Below, in pieces: positions 35,349-43,746 of a stretch of DNA of 64,000 nucleotides. Under the pieces are notes generated by a model. It worked only from the letters and a program-made list of their open reading frames with translations. It ran no database searches and was not told where the DNA came from. Position 1 is the stretch's first letter, and each line of letters begins with the position of its first letter. Source of the stretch: Desnuesiella massiliensis (GTDB lineage: Bacteria; Bacillota; Clostridia; Clostridiales; Clostridiaceae); assembly GCF_001403615.1 (NCBI RefSeq), contig NZ_LN879450.1, positions 20,817-84,816 on the forward strand, written 5' to 3'. A program made the translations under genes and the position numbers.

Positions 35349-36470
35349 TTATTTTTTAAATAAATCTTTTAATTCTTTCATCCAAGGCTGTAAATGAGCA
35401 TCTGATTTACCCCAGCCTGGAACCACTTCTGAAAGATTGTCCATATTAACAGCTTTTCCTGCAGCTTTTAATTGTTGTTGAGTTATTAAGCTTGCTTCCA
35501 TTTTGTGTGTTTCTGGTGTTTGCTCTCCAGCTATCTTCTTAGCTAAAAGTCTAACGTTTACAGCACCTATAAGTTTAGGATCTACTGCAGCTGTTGCCAC
35601 CCATGGGCTTCCTTCTTCTTGCATTAATTGAAGGTCAGCATTAGAAACGTCTATTCCAACAATCTTAACATCTGTTCTCTTTGCTTCTTTAACTGCACGA
35701 GCAGCACCTATAGCAAAAGCATCCCAAGTTGCAAATATAGCATCTAAATTACCCTTTGAATATTTAGTAAGCATTGCAGAAACCGCATTTTGAGTTTGTA
35801 CAGATGTATCTGCCGCAGCTACACCAAATCTATCAACTTCTTTAAGTCCAGCATTGTCCTTTAAGAATTGAGTGTAAACTTTATTTCTGCTTACCATTGG
35901 TGGGAATCCATCTACCCAAAGATAAGCTAATTTACTTTGTCCATTAGTTATTTTCTTTAATTCCTCTAAAGCTAACTTAGCTAAAGATTCATCATCTTGT
36001 GATGTCATAGTTACGCCTTTTACTTCACCTATTTTGGGATTAGAGTCAAAGGTTACTACAGGAATCTTCTTATCTGTTAGTTTCTTTACATCTTCTACCG
36101 TAGCATCATCGTCTCCGTGAGATATGATTATTCCATCATAGCCTTTATCCATAGCTTGGTTTATAGCATCATGGAATTTAGCTGTATCTCCATTTGCTGT
36201 AAAGGTATCCACCTTAAAGCCCATGGATTCTCCTTCTTTTTTAGCACCAGCCAAGAATTGAGCTGTATGGTCATCTCCGCCTATTTTACGGATAACCATG
36301 ATCTTTACTCCATCAGCATCCTTAGCGATTTTCTCTGGAATATTTTTTGAGTATTCTACCTTTTTATCACTATTAGCAGTTTTAGAATCTGATTTTGATG
36401 AACATCCTGTTAATCCAATTACCAATGACATTGCAACAGCTAGAGTAGCACTTAAAAACTTTTTATTCAT
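35349..36470 (-). CDS. sugar-binding lipoprotein of the ABC transporter
   Basis: 373 residues, type I periplasmic-binding fold (RbsB-like, Peripla_BP_4). Signal peptide with lipobox LTGC (Cys23) anchors it to the outer face of the membrane. Fold marks: VKIMVIRKIGGDDHTAQFLAGAK, INQAMDKGYDGIIISHGDDD, VVTFDSNPK and IFATWDAFAIGAARAVKEA. First gene of the transporter-mtnK-mtnA operon. Clear contrast with the signal-less binding-protein homologue in the BMC operon. Ligand inferred, not shown. Confidence 0.92.
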   Translation of the reverse strand: MNKKFLSATLAVAMSLVIGLTGCSSKSDSKTANSDKKVEYSKNIPEKIAKDADGVKIMVIRKIGGDDHTAQFLAGAKKEGESMGFKVDTFTANGDTAKFHDAINQAMDKGYDGIIISHGDDDATVEDVKKLTDKKIPVVTFDSNPKIGEVKGVTMTSQDDESLAKLALEELKKITNGQSKLAYLWVDGFPPMVSRNKVYTQFLKDNAGLKEVDRFGVAAADTSVQTQNAVSAMLTKYSKGNLDAIFATWDAFAIGAARAVKEAKRTDVKIVGIDVSNADLQLMQEEGSPWVATAAVDPKLIGAVNVRLLAKKIAGEQTPETHKMEASLITQQQLKAAGKAVNMDNLSEVVPGWGKSDAHLQPWMKELKDLFKK

Positions 36471-36561
36471 TATGTAATCCCCCTTATAAAAAATTATTTT
36501 GATAATTCTATAATACTTAGTTAACTTACCCTTGGGATAAACCGCTCACCTCCAACCCTTT

Positions 36562-36575
36562 TAACAACGTTTACA
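36562..36575 (-). promoter_or_regulatory. cre-like catabolite-repression site
   Basis: TGTAAACGTTGTTA on the minus strand fits TGWAANCGNTNNCA at all but one fixed position. It lies about 50 bases after the predicted transcript start, a roadblock position for CcpA. Confidence 0.55.
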
Positions 36576-36581
36576 TATGGG

Positions 36582-36624
36582 TTAAAAAATAAAACAAAAA
36601 CATTCTAGTAAAAAACCAAATTTT
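36582..36624. promoter_or_regulatory. putative DeoR operator, downstream site of transporter promoter
   Basis: On the minus strand ATTTGGTTTTTTAC and TTTTTGTTTTATTTT: same box type as at the BMC promoter, overlapping the predicted start of transcription. Confidence 0.5.
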
Positions 36625-36631
36625 TAAGTAT

Positions 36632-36660
36632 ATATTATCATATATTTTTAGATTTTTCAA
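36632..36660 (-). promoter_or_regulatory. sigma-A-type promoter of the transporter-mtnK-mtnA operon
   Basis: TTGAAA, 17 bases, TAATAT on the minus strand; transcript start expected near 36625, about 155 bases before the binding-protein ATG. Confidence 0.7.
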
Positions 36661-36665
36661 TAATA

Positions 36666-36710
36666 TTTTGTTTTTTGTTTGTTTTTAATTTGGTTTGTAT
36701 TTGATTTTGC
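36666..36710. promoter_or_regulatory. putative DeoR operator, upstream site of transporter promoter
   Basis: TTTTGTTTTTTGTTTGTTTT then TTTGGTTTGTATTTGATTTT, the latter almost matching the box at 20738-20757 before the BMC operon. Confidence 0.6.
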
Positions 36711-36852
36711 CAATATTTTAAGTTTGATTCTTTTGATATGTCCTTAAACTTTTCTATTTCCTAACTGATTGTCATAATTCTCCCTTAACAATTGATGTTT
36801 TATTCATTAAAGGATATAATTAAGTATTATAATTTTAATAGGAGGACTTTTA

Positions 36853-37275
36853 ATGTTTGATTTAGAATCTTGTATTGGATTTCTTACCAATGTTCAAGCA
36901 AAAAAACTATCAGAAGCCTTTAATAATAGAATAATTCTAAAAGGAATTACTAGAGTGCAATGGATAGCTATGTATTATTTAGATAAATTTACTTCCTTAA
37001 GCCAAATGGAACTAGCAGAAAAGCTGGATATAAAACCTTCTTCTGTAGTTAGACTCATGGATAGAATGGAAAGGGACGGTTTAGTACAAAGAGTTAAAAA
37101 TCCTGAAGATAGAAGGGCTCATAATTTAATTCTTACAGATAAAGGTCAGAATTTCTGGAATAATGTTAAAGAAGAAGGTCCAGCTATGAGCGAAATTTTT
37201 ACTAAGGATATATCTGATGAAGAGTTAGAGATTTTTAAAAAGGTCTTAGATAAAATGGTAGAAAATATTAAATAA
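36853..37275 (+). CDS. MarR-family transcriptional regulator
   Basis: 140 residues, winged-helix MarR fold: LSQMELAEKLDIKPSSVVRLMDRMERDGLV (recognition region) and NPEDRRAHNLILTDKG (wing). I see no Cys in the sensing area apart from Cys6, so it may respond to a ligand or through that Cys. AGGAGG 8 bases before the ATG. Same direction as, and about 100 bp before, the AhpD-like/lipoyl-Lpd/LplA genes, so it may control them. Confidence 0.88.
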   Translation: MFDLESCIGFLTNVQAKKLSEAFNNRIILKGITRVQWIAMYYLDKFTSLSQMELAEKLDIKPSSVVRLMDRMERDGLVQRVKNPEDRRAHNLILTDKGQNFWNNVKEEGPAMSEIFTKDISDEELEIFKKVLDKMVENIK

Positions 37276-37376
37276 TTTTTTAACAATCCCTATTGCTTCT
37301 CTCCCGAATAGTTGCTATACTAATTATTAGATAAGTAACAATTGCTTGTCTAATAAAATTCTAGGAGGATTGCGCT

Positions 37377-37730
37377 ATGAGTAAGAACCCAAGAGAAATG
37401 TTAAATAGCTTTATGAATGGTTTACAAGAACTAGGTGGCACAAATAAAGAAAATATTGATGCTTTTATGAATCTTTTAGGAGCTTCCTATAAGCCAGGAA
37501 AAGTAGATACAAAGACTAAGGAATTGATAAGCATTGGTATAGCTGCTTATAATAGATGTGAATACTGCATAGTTTTCCATGTTTATAAAGCATTAGAAGC
37601 TGGCGCTAGTAGAGAAGAAATAATGGAAGCTGCCATGGTTTCAGTAGCCTTCGGCGGAGGTCCTTCAATGGCTTATTCTGTAACTCTATTAAAGGATTCC
37701 ATTGACGAATTTGAAAAGGATTTCAAATAG
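37377..37730 (+). CDS. AhpD-like carboxymuconolactone decarboxylase-family protein
   Basis: 117 residues. Contains the AhpD-type redox site: Glu49, Cys61-x-x-Cys64 and His68 in KELISIGIAAYNRCEYCIVFH. In Mycobacterium AhpD, this site is reduced by a lipoylated protein and Lpd and passes electrons to a peroxiredoxin. The next gene here encodes a lipoyl-Lpd fusion, which fits such a partnership. No AhpC gene is in the window. AGGAGG 8 bases upstream of ATG. Confidence 0.88.
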   Translation: MSKNPREMLNSFMNGLQELGGTNKENIDAFMNLLGASYKPGKVDTKTKELISIGIAAYNRCEYCIVFHVYKALEAGASREEIMEAAMVSVAFGGGPSMAYSVTLLKDSIDEFEKDFK

Positions 37731-37789
37731 AACATAAAAGCAAGAGGTAGTGGTGATCACTACCTTTTTGACTATGGAGGTAATATATT

Positions 37790-39505
37790 ATGAATATTAT
37801 TATTGATAAAATAAATGGACACGCAAAGCAAGGAAAGGTATGCAAGATTCATATTAGTGTAGGAGACTGCATAAAGGTTGGCGATAGCCTTATTTCTATA
37901 GAAAGCAATAAAGGAAGTATCGACTTTAAGTCCACTGTTAACGGTATAGTAAAATCCTTAAATATAAATGAAGGGGATACTATAGATATAGGACATACTT
38001 TAGCTGAAGTAGAATGTGAGGCAAGTAACACCGCTTCAAAACCTGATACTCCATCGCCATCTACCTTTGACTATATGGCTGGATTGCTAAAACCTAAAAA
38101 AGAAGAAGTAGAATGTGATATTGCTATAATAGGTGGTGGCCCAGGAGGATATGTAGCAGCTATCGAAGCTGCAAAACTAGGCGCCAAGGTAATTTTAGTT
38201 GAAAGAGAGAGCTTAGGTGGAACCTGCTTAAATCAAGGCTGCATCCCCACTAAAGTCTTAGTTAGAAGCACAGAGGTATACCACAACATAAAAAATAGTG
38301 AGGAATTTGGAATTGAGGTTTCAAGCGCCAAGGCTAACATGAGTAAAATATTAACTCGCAAAAATAAAATAGTGGAAGAATTAAAATCTGGTATTGGATA
38401 CATTCTTAATAAAAGAAATATTAGAGTGATTTATGGTGAAGGAAATATATTAGACTGCTCTACAATATTTGTAAGAGAAGGAAACAAAGAAATCACCATA
38501 AAACCCCAAAACATCATAATAGCTACAGGCTCAAAATCCAATAAACTTCCTATAAAGGGTGCGGAATTTTCTGATATAATAACAAGTAAGGAAGCTCTTA
38601 GCCTTGATAAGATACCTGAAAGTATGGTTATAATCGGCGGAGGAGTTATAGGTATGGAATTTGCCTTTATATACTCTGAGTTAGGCTCCAAGGTAACTGT
38701 AATAGAATACTTCGACTCCATACTAGCCACTCTAGATAAAGATATTATTGAAATCATCGAAGATAGAGCTAGAGATAAGGGAATAAAAATTTATGCTGGA
38801 GCCAAGGCTGAAGAGATAATAAAAGATGAAGATAATAATCTTATAGTCTGCTTCAGTAAAAATGAGGAAAAGAAATACGTAAGCGGCCACAAGGTTTTAC
38901 TATCCGTAGGCAGAAGCCCTGTAATGAAGGTAGAAGAACTTAAAAACTTAGGCATTAATTTATCCAAAGGCGATAGAGCCATAGAAATAAACGATAAAAT
39001 GGAGACTTCTGTGAAAGGCATTTATGCTATAGGTGATGTTACAAATAAAATTCAATTAGCTCATGTAGCATCTCATCAAGGAATTATAGCCGCAAATAAT
39101 ATAATGGGTAAGAATTGCATAATGGATTATTCTATGGTTCCTAGCGCAATATTTACAACCCCTGAAATCGCGGTGGTAGGAGTAAGTGAAAAAGAAGCAG
39201 AACAAAAATCCTTAGAAATAGAAGTGGGTAAATTCCCCTTTGCTGCAAATGGAAAAGCCTTGATATATGGTGAAAGTCATGGCTTTGTTAAAATAATAAA
39301 AGATAAAAACACTGGCATAGTTATAGGTGGAGCTATCATTGGACCTCATGCCACAGACCTCATTGGAGAAATAGCTCTAGCTATTAAAAATAAACTAACT
39401 GCTGAGCAGATTATTGAAACCATTCACGCTCACCCAACCACTGCAGAATCTATTCACGAAGCCGCTCTAGAATTGGAAGGAGGAGCTATACACTTTGTCA
39501 AGTAA
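37790..39505 (+). CDS. dihydrolipoamide dehydrogenase with N-terminal lipoyl domain
   Basis: 571 residues. Residues 1-80 are a lipoyl domain with the modifiable Lys41 in SIESNKGSIDF. A short Pro/Ser linker leads to a full dihydrolipoamide dehydrogenase: FAD motif AIIGGGPGGYVAAIEAAKLG, redox Cys146/Cys151 in GGTCLNQGCIPTK, NAD motif MVIIGGGVIGMEFAFIYSELG, and the catalytic His-Glu in HAHPTTAESIHEAALELEGG. It can carry and reoxidise its own lipoyl group with NAD+. No 2-oxoacid dehydrogenase E1/E2 is nearby. GGAGG 9 bases before ATG. Confidence 0.93.
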   Translation: MNIIIDKINGHAKQGKVCKIHISVGDCIKVGDSLISIESNKGSIDFKSTVNGIVKSLNINEGDTIDIGHTLAEVECEASNTASKPDTPSPSTFDYMAGLLKPKKEEVECDIAIIGGGPGGYVAAIEAAKLGAKVILVERESLGGTCLNQGCIPTKVLVRSTEVYHNIKNSEEFGIEVSSAKANMSKILTRKNKIVEELKSGIGYILNKRNIRVIYGEGNILDCSTIFVREGNKEITIKPQNIIIATGSKSNKLPIKGAEFSDIITSKEALSLDKIPESMVIIGGGVIGMEFAFIYSELGSKVTVIEYFDSILATLDKDIIEIIEDRARDKGIKIYAGAKAEEIIKDEDNNLIVCFSKNEEKKYVSGHKVLLSVGRSPVMKVEELKNLGINLSKGDRAIEINDKMETSVKGIYAIGDVTNKIQLAHVASHQGIIAANNIMGKNCIMDYSMVPSAIFTTPEIAVVGVSEKEAEQKSLEIEVGKFPFAANGKALIYGESHGFVKIIKDKNTGIVIGGAIIGPHATDLIGEIALAIKNKLTAEQIIETIHAHPTTAESIHEAALELEGGAIHFVK

Positions 39506-40490
39506 CTTGAAAGGAAAAATAGTCTATTCTAATAGCTATAATCCTTGGTACAATCTAGCTTTAGAAGAATATCTTCTAAACGGCTTATCAAAGGACGAAA
39601 TAATACTATATCTTTGGCAGAATCAAAATACCGTAGTCATAGGTAACAATCAAAATCCCTGGAAGGAATGCGATATAGATTCCTTAAAAAATCACGAAGG
39701 AAAGCTAGCCAGAAGGCTCTCTGGTGGTGGTGCAGTATTTCATGATTTAGGTAATTTAAATTTTACTTTCTTAACCTCCAAGGATAATTTTGATATATTA
39801 AAACAGCTTTCAGTTATAATATTAGCTGTAAAAGCCTTTGGCATAAATGCCCTATTCTCTGGAAGAAATGATATTGAGGTAGAAGGTAAAAAGTTCTCAG
39901 GTAACGCCTTCTTCTATGGCGAAAAAAACAACTATCATCATGGCACACTGCTTGTAGATGTAAATATGGATAAACTATCAAAATATCTTCAAGTTTCTAA
40001 CAGCAAGATTCAATCAAAGGGCATAGATTCCGTTAGAGCTAGGGTTATTAACCTAAAGGATTTGAATAAGGACTTAACTATTGATAATTTAAAACACAGC
40101 ATAGTGGAGAGCTTTTCTACCATGTACAATATTAAAGTAGAAGAATACGTAGTAGATGAAAACAACGAGTATTTAAAAGAACTCTATGATAAATATAGTT
40201 CTTGGCAGTGGATATATGGTGAAACCCCTATATTCGACATTGAATACGAAAACAGATTTTTCTTTGGAAATCTTCAGCTTTGCATGAAGGTATCTAAAGG
40301 CATCATACAGGATACAAAAATCTTCACCGATGCATTAGATATCAATTTTCCAAAAATCATAGAAAAATCCTTAATAGGAGTAGCTTTTAGCAAAGATTCT
40401 ATTATAAATTCACTCTACTCTATTAGAAATTCTGTAATAGATGAAGCCTTTAAGGCTATTATTGCTTGGATAGAAGAAATTATAGAATAG
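39495..40490 (+). CDS. lplA: lipoate-protein ligase A
   Basis: 331 residues, attaching lipoate to a lipoyl Lys. Seen: RRLSGGGAVFHDLGNLNFTF (lipoate-binding) and KKFSGNAFFYGEKNNYHHGTLL (catalytic Lys). C-terminal accessory domain present, so it likely activates free lipoate with ATP itself. Overlaps the lipoyl-Lpd gene by 11 bp and probably starts at TTG, with GGAGG 11 bases upstream. The overlap suggests it modifies that fusion protein. Confidence 0.92.
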   Translation: MSSNLKGKIVYSNSYNPWYNLALEEYLLNGLSKDEIILYLWQNQNTVVIGNNQNPWKECDIDSLKNHEGKLARRLSGGGAVFHDLGNLNFTFLTSKDNFDILKQLSVIILAVKAFGINALFSGRNDIEVEGKKFSGNAFFYGEKNNYHHGTLLVDVNMDKLSKYLQVSNSKIQSKGIDSVRARVINLKDLNKDLTIDNLKHSIVESFSTMYNIKVEEYVVDENNEYLKELYDKYSSWQWIYGETPIFDIEYENRFFFGNLQLCMKVSKGIIQDTKIFTDALDINFPKIIEKSLIGVAFSKDSIINSLYSIRNSVIDEAFKAIIAWIEEIIE

Positions 40491-40566
40491 AAACTTCTTC
40501 AAAGCCTAAGGATTCTATGCTATAATTTAAATCTATAAAATAGATTTAAATTTGGAGGTTTAATAT

Positions 40567-41259
40567 ATGATTATAGGTGTTATAGGAGCAATGAGTGAGG
40601 AGCTTGAAATTCTTCTTAAAGAGATGAGCCTTGAAAAAAAAGAAGTTAAAGCAAGAATGGAATTTAACTATGGTACCCTTTGGGGCAAAAAAGTTGTGGC
40701 TGTAGTTTCTGGTATAGGAAAAGTAAACGCAGCGGTTTGTACACAAATACTAGCTACAGAATATAAGGTAGATAGAATCATTAATGTAGGTATAGCTGGA
40801 GGCATCGGAAAGGATATAGTGCCTGGAGATATAGTTATCGGGGATTCCCTTGTTCAACATGATATGGATACCTCTGCTTTTGGAGATAAAATAGGTCAAA
40901 TACCAAGAATAGATACCTTCGACTTTAAGAGCAATGAAGATATGATTGCTTTAGCTAAAAAAGCTTGCGAAGGCATAAAAGGTCATAATAGCTATGTAGG
41001 AAGAATAGCTACAGGAGATCAGTTTATAGCTAATATAGATAAAATCCGCTGGCTAAGCGAAGAATTTGGTGCTCTTGCTTGTGAAATGGAAGGTGGAAGC
41101 ATCGCTCATGTTTCCTACTTAAACAATATTCCCTTCGTAGTTATACGTTCCATATCTGATAATGCTAACACTGGAGCTCATATGGATTATGAAAAGTTTA
41201 AATATGTAGCTGTAGAAAATTCTACTAATATATTGAGAAATATGATAAGCGAAATGTAA
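40567..41259 (+). CDS. mtnN: 5'-methylthioadenosine/S-adenosylhomocysteine nucleosidase
   Basis: 230 residues. Cleaves MTA, SAH and also 5'-deoxyadenosine, giving methylthioribose, ribosylhomocysteine or 5-deoxyribose plus adenine. Seen: IGVIGAMSEELEIL (Glu near residue 12), VSGIGKVNAA, GIAGGIG, ACEMEGGSIAHV (substrate Glu) and RSISDNAN (catalytic Asp). GGAGG 9 bases before ATG; own terminator. Though not in their operons, its products are the natural substrates of the MtnK/MtnA/aldolase route encoded 4-26 kb away. Confidence 0.94.
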   Translation: MIIGVIGAMSEELEILLKEMSLEKKEVKARMEFNYGTLWGKKVVAVVSGIGKVNAAVCTQILATEYKVDRIINVGIAGGIGKDIVPGDIVIGDSLVQHDMDTSAFGDKIGQIPRIDTFDFKSNEDMIALAKKACEGIKGHNSYVGRIATGDQFIANIDKIRWLSEEFGALACEMEGGSIAHVSYLNNIPFVVIRSISDNANTGAHMDYEKFKYVAVENSTNILRNMISEM

Positions 41260-41272
41260 TTTAAATCTCAAG

Positions 41273-41326
41273 ATGCGCGTTTTATCATAAGGAGTATTTT
41301 CTTATGATAAAAACGTGCATTTTTTA
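41273..41326 (+). terminator. terminator of mtnN
   Basis: Long stem ATGC-CGTTTTATCATAAG with CTTATGATAAAAACG-GCAT, then TTTTTT. Confidence 0.9.
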
Positions 41327-41371
41327 ATAATCTACATTTCTATATCCAAATCTTTAATATAATACATAGCG

Positions 41372-41403
41372 TAAAAGACTCTGCCTTTAAAGCAGAGCCT
41401 TTT
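41372..41403 (-). terminator. terminator of the sigma/anti-sigma operon
   Basis: AAAAG-CTCTGC with GCAGAG-CTTTT around a 7-base loop, just beyond the anti-sigma stop codon. Confidence 0.8.
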
Positions 41404-41434
41404 ATTGAATTCCCTCGTATTACCTTGTGCTTAT

Positions 41435-42988
41435 CTATTTATTTTCATATAAGATATTTGCTTTTAATGAATTTATATCATATTCTATGATTTTAAAATC
41501 TGCTAGGGTTTTAGCATTTTCATTAAACTTTACCACCACAATTTTATCTTCATCTTTAAAATTTCCATAGGTATAGCTTAATCCCTCTAGCTTTAAATCC
41601 TTCTTTGTGTCTCCCTTTTCATCCCCTATGAGAAGCTTTATTTTTCCTGCTTCCATATTAGAGTTATTAATATCTATGAGCTTATTTCCTTCCTCGGACA
41701 ATCTATATATTTCATCTGTGCTATATTTATATATTTTTTTACTATCAATATTTAATACATAGTTATTTTCCTTGCTGTCGGATAGTATTATTTTTCTGTC
41801 CCTTATACCTAAATACTCTGCAGCGCCTACGTCCTTTATAAGCTGTTTAGTTTTAAAGTCATTTACGTATATCTTAGAGCCTTCTTTCTGTATTACATAA
41901 TTATCTCCAAAGCCTATAACATTAATATTATAGCTATTTGTCTTACTATAATTATTAGCTTTAGAGTATAATTCTCCTTTGCTGCTTATATAATCTCCAT
42001 TTTCTCCTATAAAGAACTTATCAGAGCTTGTTTCTTTTTTTCTATACTGTGTGCTTTCTTCAGTATCATATACTAACAAATCCTGCTCCCCTTGTATCAA
42101 TACAAATCTAGAGTTCTTAGACCATTCAATTCTTGTAGGTATCATATTTATGGAGTCAAATAACTTTTCCGAAGACCCATTTAGCAAATTCATCATATAT
42201 AGAGGCCTATTTTTCTCATACTCATCCCCATTAGAGGTTCCCATAATCATATGGCTGCCATCAGGGCTCACATTAAAATGCACCACCTCACTTCCTTCAT
42301 AGCCACCCACCTCAAAATTCTTTAAATTTATAGCTGAGTATATACCACCTTCTCCCCCTGAATAGTTATAGGCTAATACATGAGAATAATTATAAAAAAC
42401 TATATTATCCTTACTGCTGTGTATAACCTTCCAAGGACCAATACCTAAGTTTTGGCTTTTTAAATTATTTAATTCTTCTGCTACTAGATTCCTTTTAGAA
42501 CTCAAACTACTTTTATTGCTTGTATCCTTGTTTGGATCTATAGCGGCTATTCCCATATCCTTGCTTTCCATTTCAGGCTTAGATAGGTCTCTTTTAAAAT
42601 ATTTGTTTTTATTTGCAGTACTGCCACTTTCAATACCCTTTGAGGATAAATTTTTATATACTAAAGGAGTTATGCTCAATATAAAAACCAAGCTGGCAGC
42701 CATAGCTATGGCTTTTTTATTTGCAAATATACTATACTTCATTCTACTAGTAACAGTATTGCTATACTTATTCTTATCTATCTTCTTCATTATTTCGCTT
42801 CTCTGGCTTCTAAATTCTTCATTATGGTTTAAGCTTTTAAAGCCTTCTCTTGCTAATCTCTTTTTATTATATATAATTCTACATTCTTTACAGTCCTTTA
42901 TATGCTCTTGCATATATTGCATTAAATGAGAACTTAACTCCTCTTCTAAGAACTCTGGCAAATACTCTTTAAAGTCTTTACAATCCAT
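41435..42988 (-). CDS. anti-sigma factor with zinc-finger N-terminus and large extracytoplasmic domain
   Basis: 517 residues from the ATG at 42988, with AAAGGAG 8 bases upstream; an in-frame GTG 9 bases earlier overlaps that site. The N-terminus is a ZAS-type anti-sigma domain with His29, Cys33, Cys36 (QEHIKDCKEC). One membrane helix (about 90-112) follows, then about 380 extracytoplasmic residues with repeated beta-rich YDTEE/SKNSRFVLIQGEQDLLVYD patterns, perhaps a propeller sensor. It overlaps the sigma gene upstream by 11 bp, the usual pairing. Confidence 0.85.
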   Translation of the reverse strand: MDCKDFKEYLPEFLEEELSSHLMQYMQEHIKDCKECRIIYNKKRLAREGFKSLNHNEEFRSQRSEIMKKIDKNKYSNTVTSRMKYSIFANKKAIAMAASLVFILSITPLVYKNLSSKGIESGSTANKNKYFKRDLSKPEMESKDMGIAAIDPNKDTSNKSSLSSKRNLVAEELNNLKSQNLGIGPWKVIHSSKDNIVFYNYSHVLAYNYSGGEGGIYSAINLKNFEVGGYEGSEVVHFNVSPDGSHMIMGTSNGDEYEKNRPLYMMNLLNGSSEKLFDSINMIPTRIEWSKNSRFVLIQGEQDLLVYDTEESTQYRKKETSSDKFFIGENGDYISSKGELYSKANNYSKTNSYNINVIGFGDNYVIQKEGSKIYVNDFKTKQLIKDVGAAEYLGIRDRKIILSDSKENNYVLNIDSKKIYKYSTDEIYRLSEEGNKLIDINNSNMEAGKIKLLIGDEKGDTKKDLKLEGLSYTYGNFKDEDKIVVVKFNENAKTLADFKIIEYDINSLKANILYENK

Positions 42989-43550
42989 AACTATCACTCC
43001 TTTCTTCTAGAGTTAATTTCCCTTCCATATACTGTTCATATTTATCGTAAATTCTATAATATCTTCTTTTTACTGTGGATTGATTTATTTCTAAAATATC
43101 TGCTATATCAGTGAAAGTAAGTGACTGATTAGAATATCTTAGATATAGTATTTGCTTATCCCTCTCATCTAAGGTTAATATAAAATCTTCTATGGATTTT
43201 TTTAATTCTCTATACTCAACTATTTTTTCAGGAGAATCATCACTAGATGGGGAATTTTCTATATAATCTATGCTTATTTGCTTTATCTTCTTTTGCCTTC
43301 TTATATGATCTATAGCTCTATTTTTAGCTATCTGATGTAACCAAGTAGAAAACTTATATTTCTGCTTAAAGGTGTAAAGCTTATTGTACGCCGAAATAAA
43401 AACCTCCTGGCATATGTCTTCAGCAGTTTCCCTATCCCCTACAATGCTGTAAATAAGTCGCATTATAGATAACTCATATTTAATTATCAACTGATCGAAA
43501 GACTCTATCTCACCCTTTAATACCCTGCTAACTAGTTCAATGTCCTCCAT
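42978..43550 (-). CDS. ECF-family RNA polymerase sigma factor
   Basis: 190 residues. Region 2: FDQLIIKYELSIMRLIYSIVGDRETAEDICQEVFISAYN and FSTWLHQIAKNRAIDHIRR. Region 4: LTLDERDKQILYLRYSNQSLTFTDIADILEINQSTVKRRYYR. Length and lack of region 3 mark an ECF (SigW/SigM-type) factor. Coupled to its anti-sigma gene by overlap. The ribosome site is weak. Target genes and stimulus are unknown. Confidence 0.92.
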   Translation of the reverse strand: MEDIELVSRVLKGEIESFDQLIIKYELSIMRLIYSIVGDRETAEDICQEVFISAYNKLYTFKQKYKFSTWLHQIAKNRAIDHIRRQKKIKQISIDYIENSPSSDDSPEKIVEYRELKKSIEDFILTLDERDKQILYLRYSNQSLTFTDIADILEINQSTVKRRYYRIYDKYEQYMEGKLTLEERSDSYGL

Positions 43551-43720
43551 TGTTAAGGTGCACCCCCATATTTAAAATACATGTATATCTATAGATAATT
43601 TTGATTTTTCATTTTTATTACGATTAAGTTATAAAATAGTTACGGCAAATAAAAATATAATCATAGATTTTTTGTAGAGCAACGGAGAAAAATCCTCCAT
43701 GAATTGTGAGTTATGCATTC

Positions 43721-43746
43721 AAAAAAGCGACTTCCGTCGCTTTTTT
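43721..43746 (-). terminator. terminator of the radical SAM gene
   Basis: AAAAAAGCGAC with GTCGCTTTTTT around TTCC. Nearly identical to the terminator at 60518-60544. Confidence 0.85.

Larger units (their letters stand above)
36471..36852. other. 382-bp regulatory gap between the transporter operon and marR
   Basis: Holds the transporter promoter and operators listed below, a cre-like site, and a roughly 150-nt leader. The leader includes GGAGGTGAG at about 36547-36555, which could serve a 7-codon ORF but more likely is chance. Promoter signals for marR are weak. Confidence 0.6.
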
